Shown here: positions 27,116-36,002 of the stretch, in pieces
Numbering within the stretch: the stretch's first letter is position 1
How the letters are laid out: every line of letters starts with the position of its first letter
Assembly (NCBI RefSeq): GCF_900105835.1
Contig: NZ_LT629783.1
Coordinates: forward strand, 868,001 to 932,000
Source of the DNA: Pseudomonas fragi
Lineage (GTDB): Bacteria > Pseudomonadota > Gammaproteobacteria > Pseudomonadales > Pseudomonadaceae
Direction of reading: 5' to 3'
Length of the DNA: 64,000 nucleotides
Program-made: the position numbers and the translations under genes
Notes under the pieces: generated by a model
What the model was told of the DNA's origin: nothing
Database searches by the model: none
What the model saw: the letters and a program-made list of their open reading frames with translations, nothing else

Positions 27116-28126
27116 CTATCCCTTCAACAACGCCTGCAGGTCATTGAACAGGGCTAGCGGTATCTGCACCCCCTCCACCTCGCTGCGCGCCCGCGCCTCA
27201 TACCTGCGCTGCGACGGCAAGCGCGCGCCCTGCCCTTCGATACCGGTAAACAATACCTCGGCCCGGGCCAGGTGTTCCTCGGTTGCTGCCCCCAGAAAAC
27301 GCTGAGGGTCCAGCGCGATGATCAACTCGCCATGATAAGGCGACGACTTGCTTCCCCCGTCCCAGGCCAGGGATTCGGCACTGGTCAAATCGCCGATCAA
27401 GGGCCCTGCGATCAACTCCACCATCGCCGCCAGCGCCGAACCTTTATGCCCGCCAAACGTGAGCATCGCGCCGCTGTCGAGCACCACATTGGCATCGGTG
27501 CTCGGTTGCCCGTGCGCATCAACCCCCCAGCCCTCAGGAATAGCCTTGCCGGCCCGGCGATGCAGCTCGATATCGCCACGCGCAATGGCACTGGTGGCAA
27601 AGTCAAAGACAAACGGGTCGCGCCCCGGCCGTGGCCAGCCAAAGGCAATGGGGTTGGTGCCAAACACCGGCTGGTTGCCCCCCGCCGGCGCCACCCAGGC
27701 ATGGCTCGGGTTACAGGCCAGCGCCACCAGCCCGGCGGCGGTCAACTGTTCGATCTCCACCCACAATGCCGAAAAATGCACACAGTGGTTGATCGCCAGT
27801 GCCGCAATGCCGTTGGCTCGAGTTTTTTCCTGTAATAACGGCAAACCTGCCTGAAAGGCCAGCTGGGAAAAACCGCCTGCTGCATCCACGCGCACAATCG
27901 ACGGCGCCTGGTCGATTACCCGGGGCACGGCATCGGCCGACACCTTGCCCGCGCGCAGTGAATTGACGCAGCCCAGCACCCGGTACAAGCCGTGGGACGC
28001 GCAGCCATCGCGTTCCCCGGCCAGTACCGTGGCACTCACTGCACGCGCATGGGCCGGGTTGAAACCGTTATGCAACAAGATCGATTCGGCCAGCTCATAA
28101 GCCTGGGCCAGGGTCAGTCGTTTCAT
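27116..28126 (-). CDS. Ldh2/malate dehydrogenase-family oxidoreductase, probable pyrroline-2-carboxylate reductase
   Basis: 336 aa, type-2 malate/L-lactate dehydrogenase fold, which binds NAD(P)H without a Rossmann domain. Motifs: GERDGCASHGLYRV (catalytic His region), NHCVHFSALWVE, NPSHAWVAPAGG, FGTNPIAFGWPR and FGGHKGSALAAMVELIAGPL. Known relatives include DpkA, which reduces pyrroline-2-carboxylate to L-proline, the product step needed after aconitase X. The gene converges on the MFS gene and shows no CGTATAC site, so its regulation may differ. AAGGAG lies before ATG 28126; the frame is open upstream to 28216 but without features. Confidence 0.85.
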   Translation of the reverse strand: MKRLTLAQAYELAESILLHNGFNPAHARAVSATVLAGERDGCASHGLYRVLGCVNSLRAGKVSADAVPRVIDQAPSIVRVDAAGGFSQLAFQAGLPLLQEKTRANGIAALAINHCVHFSALWVEIEQLTAAGLVALACNPSHAWVAPAGGNQPVFGTNPIAFGWPRPGRDPFVFDFATSAIARGDIELHRRAGKAIPEGWGVDAHGQPSTDANVVLDSGAMLTFGGHKGSALAAMVELIAGPLIGDLTSAESLAWDGGSKSSPYHGELIIALDPQRFLGAATEEHLARAEVLFTGIEGQGARLPSQRRYEARARSEVEGVQIPLALFNDLQALLKG

Positions 28127-28187
28127 GGTCAGCTCCTTGAACAGACCTTTCAGACTGGACCATAGCCGAGCTTGCGGCTTGATCGAT

Positions 28188-30314
28188 TCAGGCCGCCTGC
28201 ATGACGAATTCAGCACAGAGCGGGCCGTGGAAGTGCCCGGCGATGGACGCGATCAGCGCCGCATCCTGCACAGGATCCAGCCCCGGATACGGTTGGCCGT
28301 TATAGCTGCCGGTCCAGGTCAGTACCGCCTCGATGCTGCCACTTTCCCGATACAGGCTGCGCATCTGCAGGCACTCCAGATCCTTGCTGTCAGTGCTGCG
28401 CAGCGCATAGTGCAGGGCCAGCGCGGCGCCGAACTCCAGAGCGCTGCTGTCGATGCCATGTTTTCTGGCCAGGTCGATACTGCGGAAAATCCGCTCGTTG
28501 CGTTGCAGTTTGCGCAGCGGATCACGCCCGACCCGGGCGCAGGGGTCCTTGAACGAGGTGTTGCAGCGTTCCAGAAAAGTGCTCGAAAACGCGGCCACAG
28601 CCTCAGCCATATGCGGGTTTTCGGCTACCAGTGCCGGGCCGACGGCCTCGCCGATCAGGCGCTGCGCCAACTTATTGACCCGTGGATCGCCCATGCCCTG
28701 CCCCAACCAGTCATGCCCCAGCAGGGCGGCGTACCAGGCAATGATCGCGTGGGGGCCATTCCACAGCAGGTTCTTCATCACCTGGGTCTGGGTGATATCG
28801 TCCACCGTCTTCACCTGACGCAAGCGCTCAAGCAGATTGCTGCAGCGCTGGGCATACAGGGGCATGTCCGGCTCGCTGTTAAACAGGATCAGGTGCAACT
28901 GGCTCAAGGCGTTGCTCGACTGGGCAAAAGGCCGAAAGCGGCTGATCAACCGTTCGTACTCGGGCACCGGTGTACGCGGTACTGCGCGAGGGGCGTCGGG
29001 TTCGTCGTTGAGGCTGTTCTGGAACATCTTCGACTTGATCCGCAACTGGCGCACCAAGGCTTCATTGGACAGCTTGGAGACGATGCGGCTGACCACCGTT
29101 TCGACAAAATGGGTGTTGTCCAGAATCTTGCCACACAGTTCGGGCGAAACCAGCCGTTCAAGCTGCGCCTGCACCTGGCGGCGTACAAAGTCCGCGCCGC
29201 CGACCTTGTTCAACACAATCAGAATGGTCAGCTCCCGGCCCCGGCGCTCGTAGCGACGCACCAGGCCCTGGGCGATCACGCCAGCCTGCTTGCGAATAGC
29301 GGTTTCAGGCAGGCTCAGGCCGACGATTTCCGCCACGTCGTACATGCGGATCACCGCTTCGGCGTCGTCCATATCAATCATGCGCAGGTAATCGATGGTC
29401 TGGTCGAAGGACGTGGCGCTGTAGCGCACACTGAAGCGGCCAAACGCCTGGATGGTCTCGCGCAGCATCCGCGAGCGGGTCGCGGCAATAATCTCGCAGG
29501 GCCGCGTGTAGCCATCCCAGTGGGAAAAAATCTGCGTCAGGTAGCCACCGCCCATTGCGCCAAAGCCATGAATAGCGGCGCTGAACTGGTTGAGGGTGGG
29601 CGGGAAGCTCTCGGTCAGTGCCGGGGTGCCGAGGTCGGGCATGCATTCGCTCAGGTCACCCAAAAAACCGTGCATGCCGGTGTAGGCCTTGAGGGCACAG
29701 GCTGCGACTTCAGGAGCCGGCGGTTTGATGTCCTCGATCAGGATCGGCTGGCCGCCGGCACGAATGGCCGACAGCAAGCCGTTCTGCGAGTCTTCCAGCA
29801 TCAGGCAATGCTCAGGCAGGCAATTGAGCGCGCTGGCCGCCTTGAGGAAAATCTCCGGGTGGGGCTTGCCCTGGTCCACTTCATCGCCACACACGGTGAC
29901 GTCGAAGTACTTCAGCACATTGGCGTTGATCAGGTATTCCTCGGCAATCGCCCGGCGGCTGGAGGTGGCTACGGCCATGGTCAGGCCGTATTTGCGCAAA
30001 CGCTCCAGTACTTCGAGCAGGCCATCCTTGATCGGCACGCCGTGATTGCGAACGTGGGCCAGCTCCAGCTCGTCGGCGCGCTGACGCACCTGGGCATAGG
30101 GGAAGTCGTCGCCGTGATTGGCCCTGGCCAGCGCCTCGGCTTTTTTGGCACTCAGGCCCAATGAGCCGATCAGTGTTGCTTCACTCAGCGGCGTACCGTA
30201 AATCTCCTCGGCGGCCTGCTTGAGCGTCTTGAAGCGCAAGCGCTCGGTGTCGAACATGGTGCCGTCCATATCGAAGATGGCACTGAAAATTCGTTTACCC
30301 TGAAAATAAATCAT
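28188..30314 (-). CDS. mtlD: Bifunctional mannitol-1-phosphate phosphatase/dehydrogenase (HAD-MtlD fusion)
   Basis: 708 aa, two enzymes in one chain. Residues about 8-220 are a HAD phosphatase: nucleophile motif FDMDGTMFD (Asp15, Asp17), ATSS at 116-119 and EDSQNG at 174-179. From about 245 a polyol dehydrogenase follows, with nucleotide loop HGFGAMGGGY (249-258) and catalytic Lys514, Asn519 and His522 (KNLLWNGPH). The same fusion in Acinetobacter makes mannitol from fructose-6-phosphate as an osmoprotectant. Here, too, no mannitol PTS is nearby, so synthesis rather than catabolism is likely (inference). AAAGGAG precedes ATG 30314; the frame is open upstream but featureless. Confidence 0.88.
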   Translation of the reverse strand: MIYFQGKRIFSAIFDMDGTMFDTERLRFKTLKQAAEEIYGTPLSEATLIGSLGLSAKKAEALARANHGDDFPYAQVRQRADELELAHVRNHGVPIKDGLLEVLERLRKYGLTMAVATSSRRAIAEEYLINANVLKYFDVTVCGDEVDQGKPHPEIFLKAASALNCLPEHCLMLEDSQNGLLSAIRAGGQPILIEDIKPPAPEVAACALKAYTGMHGFLGDLSECMPDLGTPALTESFPPTLNQFSAAIHGFGAMGGGYLTQIFSHWDGYTRPCEIIAATRSRMLRETIQAFGRFSVRYSATSFDQTIDYLRMIDMDDAEAVIRMYDVAEIVGLSLPETAIRKQAGVIAQGLVRRYERRGRELTILIVLNKVGGADFVRRQVQAQLERLVSPELCGKILDNTHFVETVVSRIVSKLSNEALVRQLRIKSKMFQNSLNDEPDAPRAVPRTPVPEYERLISRFRPFAQSSNALSQLHLILFNSEPDMPLYAQRCSNLLERLRQVKTVDDITQTQVMKNLLWNGPHAIIAWYAALLGHDWLGQGMGDPRVNKLAQRLIGEAVGPALVAENPHMAEAVAAFSSTFLERCNTSFKDPCARVGRDPLRKLQRNERIFRSIDLARKHGIDSSALEFGAALALHYALRSTDSKDLECLQMRSLYRESGSIEAVLTWTGSYNGQPYPGLDPVQDAALIASIAGHFHGPLCAEFVMQAA

Positions 30315-30930
30315 GAACACAGCTCCTTTGTAGCGCGAGGGATTATTGGCTGCTCGCGCAAACGCTTTGGATCGAAAACGTGGTTTCAAATACAAATGCC
30401 GGGCAGCAGAACGCACCATTGACAGCGGGGCGTGAGTGCACCGGAACGGCTGGTGATCAGAAATAGTCAGGCGGAGGGACGTAACAATGGCGCCAGTTGG
30501 CGCAGCTGCCCGAGTAGCAGGGTCTCAGGTGAGGAAAAGCGAAGTTGGCGAGAAGGCGGGGAACAAACCCTGTGACTGCACGAATGCAGCATTTGACGTG
30601 AGGCCCACAGCTTGCAATCAGGGATGCGAAGTGTGAGCCCAACTGGCGATTGATACGTGTGATTCCATCCATAAGAACGTTGGTATTTCCTGTAATAGCA
30701 CTGGAGACCTTTTTAGCTATAACCCATGCAGCGCGTCTAAATCAAGGCTTGCCTTGCGCCGCAGGGTCTACGACCCATTCGGAAAATTCCCGCCAGGCTG
30801 CCACTTCCCGCCCGTAGCTGCCGCCTCCCCGGTGGCCAGGCGCCAAGCGAAACCTGGCTTGCAACTGTATGATGGCGCGCTTGAGAAACAGGCTCGGGTC
30901 TCAAGCCTGCCCATCGCTCAGGAGCTGTGC
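30315..30930. other. 616-bp stretch without a firm gene
   Basis: Between the fused mannitol enzyme and the second TonB receptor. The minus strand holds a 71-codon ATG frame (30457-30672, described separately). Above it lies a 52-codon frame with no start codon that ends ...REFSEWVVDPAAQGKP and a stop near 30746. No Fur box or clear promoter for the receptor was seen. The stretch might be a dispersed repeat, a decayed gene or an RNA gene. Confidence 0.4.
30457..30672 (-). CDS. Possible small protein of unknown function (71 aa)
   Basis: ATG 30672 to stop 30457. The peptide begins MDGITRINRQLGSHFASL, contains five cysteines and a C-terminal Trp-His-Cys-Tyr-Val-Pro-Pro-Pro stretch. No signal peptide or membrane helix is plain and no convincing ribosome-binding site precedes it. 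The composition (Cys, Pro, His, Arg) is unlike neighbouring proteins. I do not recognise it; it could be a chance frame in a conserved non-coding element. Confidence 0.2.
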   Translation of the reverse strand: MDGITRINRQLGSHFASLIASCGPHVKCCIRAVTGFVPRLLANFAFPHLRPCYSGSCANWRHCYVPPPDYF

Positions 30931-33114
30931 ATGAACATGCTTTACCGGACTTTCAACGAGGGAGAGTCCGCCCCGCGATTCACTCTCAGTTTGCTCAGCC
31001 TCAGCCTGCTGCTGGGCAGTGCCATGCCTGCGGCATACGCGGCCAAAACCGAGCTGCCGGCCACCGCCGTGACCGCCGACGAAACCGGCACCTGGCAGGC
31101 CGACAACGCCTCGGTGGGCGGTTTCGAAGCAGCGCCCTTGCTCGACACTCCCGCGGCCATTTCGGTGTTCACCGATGCCTTGATTGAAGATCAACAAGCA
31201 CGCCTGCTCAGCGATGTGCTGAAAAACGATGCCTCGGTGGGCGAAAGTTACGCACCGGTCGGTTATTACGAAAATTTCGTGGTGCGCGGTTTTTCGCTGA
31301 ACTCGGCCAGCAGCTACAAGATCAATGGCCGCACCATCACCGGCGAGCAGAACGTTGGCCTGGAAAACAAGCAGCAGGTAGAGTTGCTCAAGGGCCTTTC
31401 AGGCCTGCAAAGCGGCGTCTCCGAGCCCGGCGGCGCGGTCAATTACGTGACCAAGCGGGCCGCCGATGTGCGTTCTGTTACCGTGTCTACCGACGATCGC
31501 GGTAGCGGTTACATCGCCACCGATGTGGGCGGCTGGTTCGGCAGCGAACAGCAGTTTGGCCTGCGGGCCAACGTTGCCCACGAAGACATCCACTCTTACG
31601 TCGAGCACGCCAATGGCCAGCGCGATTTTGCCTCTGTGGCATTCGACTGGAACATCAGCCCCGACGCACTGTTGCAACTGGATGTGGAATATCAGAACAA
31701 GGAGCAGCGCTCGGTACCGGGCTATCAATTGCTCGGCGGCAGCGAGCTGCCGCACCACGCTTCGCCGAAAAAACTGCTGGCTCACCAGAGCGGCTCCAAG
31801 CCGGTCACCATTGATTCGCTGAACATCAACGGCAACTTCGAGTACCGCTTCAGCGACAACTGGAAAGGCAACCTGAGCGCCTCGCGCAGCAAGGTGGTGA
31901 TCGACGACTACAGCTCGTTTGCCTGGGGCGGTTGCACGGTGGGCTGTGTTACACCGAATGTCGGCAACTACTTCACCCCCGAGGGCGGGTACGACATCTA
32001 CGACTTCCGCAGCCCTGACGATACCCGGCGTAATGATGAGCTGCAGGCAGCGCTCAGCGGTCACTTTGATACCGGCACCCTCGGCCATGAACTGACCGTG
32101 GGTAGCAGTGCGTTCAGGCGCGTGGTGAATAATCGCGAAGCCATCAACCATTGGCTTGGCAGTGGCAATATCAACAGCGAACCTGACAACCTCGAGCGCT
32201 ACAACGGCGCCCTCAACGACAGCCATCGCCGTCTGGACAGCCGCCAGTACGGGGTATTTTTCAATGACCTGATCAGCTTCAACGAACACTGGCAGACCCT
32301 GATCGGCGGGCGCGAAGTGCGTCTGGATGAAAAGACCTTCGACGATCAGGGCGACACCACCCGCCACACCCAACGCTATGAATTTCAGCCCGAGGCCGCG
32401 CTGATCTATAAACCGGTGCAAAACATGACGTTGTATACGCGCTACAGCAAGGGCCTGTCCCTGGGTGGCACCGCGCCGTGGTTTGCCAGCAATGCCTTTG
32501 ACATCCTGCCACCCACTGTGTCGCGGCAGATCGAGGCTGGGATCAAATACGACTGGCAGCGCATCAGCTTGAGTGCCACGCTGTTCCAGATCCGCCAGGC
32601 GTACCAGTATGCTCGCCCCGAAAATGGCGAGTTCACTTACGTACAACAGGGCCAGCAGAAAAACACCGGCATTGAGCTGGCGGCCAACGGTTGGGCCACC
32701 GAGCGCCTGCAGATTGCGGCCAGCGTCGCGGCGATCCGCTCCCGGGTCAGCGGCAGCGGCACCCCCGAGTATGAGGGCCACCAGACCATCAACGTCCCGA
32801 CCCTGCGCGCCAGCCTCTACGGCGACTACGCCCTGCCCTGGGTCGACGGCCTGGCCCTGCTGGGCGGCGTGCAGTACAGCGGCAAGAAATACGCCAGCCA
32901 GGTGGGTACGGTACAGGCCGACGCCTACGCCATCTTCAATATCGGCAGCCGCTACAGCACCCGTATCGAAGGTTATGACACGGTGTTTCGCCTGACCGTC
33001 GACAACCTGTTCGACAAGCGCTACTGGCGCGACGTGGGGGAATACATGGGCGATAACTATGTATTCCAGGGGGCGCCATTGACCGCGCGCCTGAGTGCAT
33101 CGATCAACTTTTGA
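30931..33114 (+). CDS. TonB-dependent siderophore receptor
   Basis: 727 aa from ATG 30931. Signal peptide about residues 1-36 (LSLLSLSLLLGSAMPAAYAA). Plug: DTPAAISVFTDALIEDQQ, NFVVRGFSLNS, GLENKQQVELLKGLSGLQSG, EPGGAVNYVTKR. The barrel ends LTARLSASINF with terminal Phe. It imports a ferric siderophore through the outer membrane with TonB energy. No sigma/anti-sigma pair or ABC genes adjoin it, so it is an orphan receptor. The frame continues upstream to 30754, but the signal peptide fixes the start; GGAG lies about 8 bp before it. Confidence 0.88.
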   Translation: MNMLYRTFNEGESAPRFTLSLLSLSLLLGSAMPAAYAAKTELPATAVTADETGTWQADNASVGGFEAAPLLDTPAAISVFTDALIEDQQARLLSDVLKNDASVGESYAPVGYYENFVVRGFSLNSASSYKINGRTITGEQNVGLENKQQVELLKGLSGLQSGVSEPGGAVNYVTKRAADVRSVTVSTDDRGSGYIATDVGGWFGSEQQFGLRANVAHEDIHSYVEHANGQRDFASVAFDWNISPDALLQLDVEYQNKEQRSVPGYQLLGGSELPHHASPKKLLAHQSGSKPVTIDSLNINGNFEYRFSDNWKGNLSASRSKVVIDDYSSFAWGGCTVGCVTPNVGNYFTPEGGYDIYDFRSPDDTRRNDELQAALSGHFDTGTLGHELTVGSSAFRRVVNNREAINHWLGSGNINSEPDNLERYNGALNDSHRRLDSRQYGVFFNDLISFNEHWQTLIGGREVRLDEKTFDDQGDTTRHTQRYEFQPEAALIYKPVQNMTLYTRYSKGLSLGGTAPWFASNAFDILPPTVSRQIEAGIKYDWQRISLSATLFQIRQAYQYARPENGEFTYVQQGQQKNTGIELAANGWATERLQIAASVAAIRSRVSGSGTPEYEGHQTINVPTLRASLYGDYALPWVDGLALLGGVQYSGKKYASQVGTVQADAYAIFNIGSRYSTRIEGYDTVFRLTVDNLFDKRYWRDVGEYMGDNYVFQGAPLTARLSASINF

Positions 33115-33296
33115 CGGTAACGCTGCCTTCACGGCGAATTTAAAAAAACCTGCGCTGCCAACACCAGAAGGGCCTTGAAAACAGCGACAAGTCCTAGCGT
33201 TTGCCGGGCTTGTGGCTGGCCGAGAAGCAGCCCCCTGCAATGCTAATTTTCTGTACGCGCGGTGGATGACCCACTGTGTGCACAGGAATGTTCAAT

Positions 33297-36002
33297 ATGC
33301 CCAAGGAAACTTCACCCCCAACGAGCTCGCCCGTTGATTCGGGCCTTGTGCCCGAATCCCCCCCCACCTGGTCAGCCCTGTTCAAGGACGACTGGAACAG
33401 CTTCTGTTCACCCACCTCCCTGGCCGCCGTCGACTCCCCTGCCGCGTATTTACAGGCGCTGTACCGGTTCGCCCTGGAGTTGGAGGGCAGCGGCCAGGGC
33501 ACTGCAGCAAAAATCACCCTGGCTCGGCGTCGCCCCATGCTCAAGGATCTGCTGGTGGACGCCGAAAACACCACCCGGCAACTGCCCCTGCTGACCCTGG
33601 TCAATGAAACATTGCTCGAGCCCGTCAAGGCATACCTGAAGAAGAACCGTGACATCTATGGCGACAGTACGGTCGAGCAAGTGCTGGCCGAACTGCGCTA
33701 CCCCTTTGCCCTGCCTTTCGATCTGGCCCACCGCCAGTGCGTACTGGGGCTGGGGGATAAAAAACCGGGGCTGGGCGAGCTGAACTATCGCATCAGCCTT
33801 AAATTACCCTACAGCCAGCAGCCGGAAAACAAGTACGGCACCGTGCTGCAGGAAGCTTATGTTGCCCAGCGCCTGCTGACCCTGCTCAGCCCCGCACAGC
33901 AGAACCTGCTAACCGAAGACATTGGCGGGCAGCAGGCACTGCACGACCCTGCGGCCTTTTACAAAAAAAACTATGGCCACGAACAGCCGATCACCGAGCA
34001 GCAACAGTTCATGCAGCACACCGGACTCAACAGCCTTCAGCTTCAGGAACTGCTGGCTAGCGGCAGCTTTCGGCCGCGACTGTCTGCCAATGTGGTGCAA
34101 ACCGCAGAGCAAATGAGCCAGGACCATACCGTGGGTGCCCGTTTTATCAATGGCCCCCACCACCAGGGGCAAAAAAACCTGGCGCTGGGCCGCGATATTA
34201 CGGCGGCGGTTCACCTGCTCAACACCAGCCTTGAGCGGCACGACCGATTGCAACGGATGATCCGCCTGCAACGCTGGCTCGATATTCCCTATGCCGATCT
34301 CGACACCCTGCTGTACAGCGCCAGGGCCTGCGAAGGCAGCGCGAAGGAGCCAATCCTCATCAATGACAACAGCCTGCGGGCGCTGGGCGTGTTTGGTTAT
34401 CTGCGCCGCCGTTATGGCATCACCCCCGAAACCTTTGCTGCATGGCTTTACCAGTTGCCCGTGCATGGCGTAGGGCAGACGCCCGCATTGTTCGACCGGG
34501 TGTTCAACCCGCCCCACGGCTCCAGCTCGCCACTGACCCTGGACAACCGTCGCCTGGACCTGAGTACCGATGCGGCGACCCTGTACCAGATGTGCGCGGC
34601 GCTGAGCCTGGAAGACACCCCGCAGTCACTGGGCCTGCTCACCACGCAAAGCCACAAGCACCTGAAGGGGCTGCGCCGGGATTTGGCAACCTTCTCCAGT
34701 TTTTACCGGCAAGCCACGATCCCTGCCCTGTTCGGCCTGACCCTGCAGGACGCCGACCACCTGGCGCAACTGCTGGGTGGCGAAGACTACCGCCAGCAAC
34801 TGGTCAGCCCCAACCTGCGGCTTTCGGGCAGCAATGCCCCGGCGGATTTTCTTGATGTACTGATGCAACTGGACTGGGCAGTAACCTGGTTCAAGGGCAG
34901 TGGCACCAACGTGCCGCAGATACGCCGACATCTGTTACTGGACGGCGCAGCGCCGCCCTCACGGGTACAGCTGCGGCTCAGGCAGCTTGAGGATATGTTG
35001 CTCGGCATGCAGCAGTACCTGCTGCCACAGGAGACTCTCGACACACTGACGTTGCCCAAGCCAGATGCTGACACCAGCCTCCCCACCTACACCTGGGGCG
35101 TCCTGCTGGCCAAAGGGCTGTTGAGGTCCCCCCCCCTGCTGCCCATGAAGCCAAAAACCGACAGCATGAATAAGGGCGTGGCTGAGGTGGTTGATCGTTA
35201 TATAGAACTGAGCAAAAACTCCGAACGCAACCGGGCGCTCTTGTCCGCGGTCAAACTCAAGCTCAAACCGCAGTTGGAAAGTGCCTACACCCGGTTGCTG
35301 GAGTTCAAGCCAGTGCTAGAGCAACTACTCAGGGACACATCCACAGTCAGTGACACTGCAGAGCTGTTCAAACTGAGGCTCCGCCAGGCCACACGCATTT
35401 TCGCCAATGCCCTGGGCAGCGAAAATCCGCTGGAAGTTCTCAAGCACCTGTTGCTGTACTTGCCCGATGCCGAGACCGACCTGCAACTGCCGCTTGGCCG
35501 CACGGCCTTGCACGCCTTCCTGCTCAACCCGCATTGGCTGGACATCGGCACAAAAGCCAATGCGCCTCTGAAACTGCCCTTGGGCACTGTGTTCCTATTT
35601 GAGCGTTTCAGCCACTGGAGCCGGGCCTACGGGATTGATGAAGCTGCATTGCTCAATTACCTGCAGATAAGTGACTCTACTGAGCAGAGCGAAGCTTTGA
35701 CCGCACAAACCTGCCAGCGGCTGTCCACGCTGATGGGCTGGAGCGCAAGCGAAATCAAGGTGCTGGCCAATCGGTTGCCGGTAAAACGCGTGCGCTCGAT
35801 GGCGGAGCTGGACTGGCTGATGCGCTGCCATGACACCGCCCGACAAACAGGGCTCTCAGCCAGCATGTTGCTGATGGCAACCGGTTTGACCGCCACCTTT
35901 GGCTCCGATGACTGGACCAGGGTCGGCAACGCCATTCTCGCGGCCCCTCCTCCAACTTCAACGCAGCCGGTGGCGGACCTGCCAGGGAGGCACCATGTCT
36001 GA
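33297..36002 (+). CDS. Tc toxin A subunit, N-terminal half (TcaA/VRP1-like)
   Basis: 901 aa. Residues about 25-330 match the Salmonella virulence-plasmid 28-kDa A (VRP1) domain that opens Tc A subunits (PAAYLQALYRFALELEG, LPLLTLVNETLLEPVKAYL, ELRYPFALPFDLAHRQ), and the rest matches the helical shell (FLDVLMQLDWAVTWF and following). A subunits form the pentameric syringe that binds cells and injects the B-C cocoon cargo. Here A is split: this protein plus the next (1570 aa) total 2471 aa, close to one-chain TcdA (about 2500). No signal peptide. ATG 33297 is chosen for AGGA at 33284-33287; ATG 33288 and 33276 are alternatives. Confidence 0.88.
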   Translation: MPKETSPPTSSPVDSGLVPESPPTWSALFKDDWNSFCSPTSLAAVDSPAAYLQALYRFALELEGSGQGTAAKITLARRRPMLKDLLVDAENTTRQLPLLTLVNETLLEPVKAYLKKNRDIYGDSTVEQVLAELRYPFALPFDLAHRQCVLGLGDKKPGLGELNYRISLKLPYSQQPENKYGTVLQEAYVAQRLLTLLSPAQQNLLTEDIGGQQALHDPAAFYKKNYGHEQPITEQQQFMQHTGLNSLQLQELLASGSFRPRLSANVVQTAEQMSQDHTVGARFINGPHHQGQKNLALGRDITAAVHLLNTSLERHDRLQRMIRLQRWLDIPYADLDTLLYSARACEGSAKEPILINDNSLRALGVFGYLRRRYGITPETFAAWLYQLPVHGVGQTPALFDRVFNPPHGSSSPLTLDNRRLDLSTDAATLYQMCAALSLEDTPQSLGLLTTQSHKHLKGLRRDLATFSSFYRQATIPALFGLTLQDADHLAQLLGGEDYRQQLVSPNLRLSGSNAPADFLDVLMQLDWAVTWFKGSGTNVPQIRRHLLLDGAAPPSRVQLRLRQLEDMLLGMQQYLLPQETLDTLTLPKPDADTSLPTYTWGVLLAKGLLRSPPLLPMKPKTDSMNKGVAEVVDRYIELSKNSERNRALLSAVKLKLKPQLESAYTRLLEFKPVLEQLLRDTSTVSDTAELFKLRLRQATRIFANALGSENPLEVLKHLLLYLPDAETDLQLPLGRTALHAFLLNPHWLDIGTKANAPLKLPLGTVFLFERFSHWSRAYGIDEAALLNYLQISDSTEQSEALTAQTCQRLSTLMGWSASEIKVLANRLPVKRVRSMAELDWLMRCHDTARQTGLSASMLLMATGLTATFGSDDWTRVGNAILAAPPPTSTQPVADLPGRHHV

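Noticed and set aside
28125..30164. 679-codon plus-strand open frame over the fused mannitol enzyme
   Set aside because: Antisense shadow of a high-GC gene; the minus-strand protein has complete HAD and MtlD motifs, while this frame has none.
31399..33240. 613-codon minus-strand open frame over the TonB receptor
   Set aside because: Antisense shadow; low-complexity Ala/Val/Gly composition and no domain pattern.
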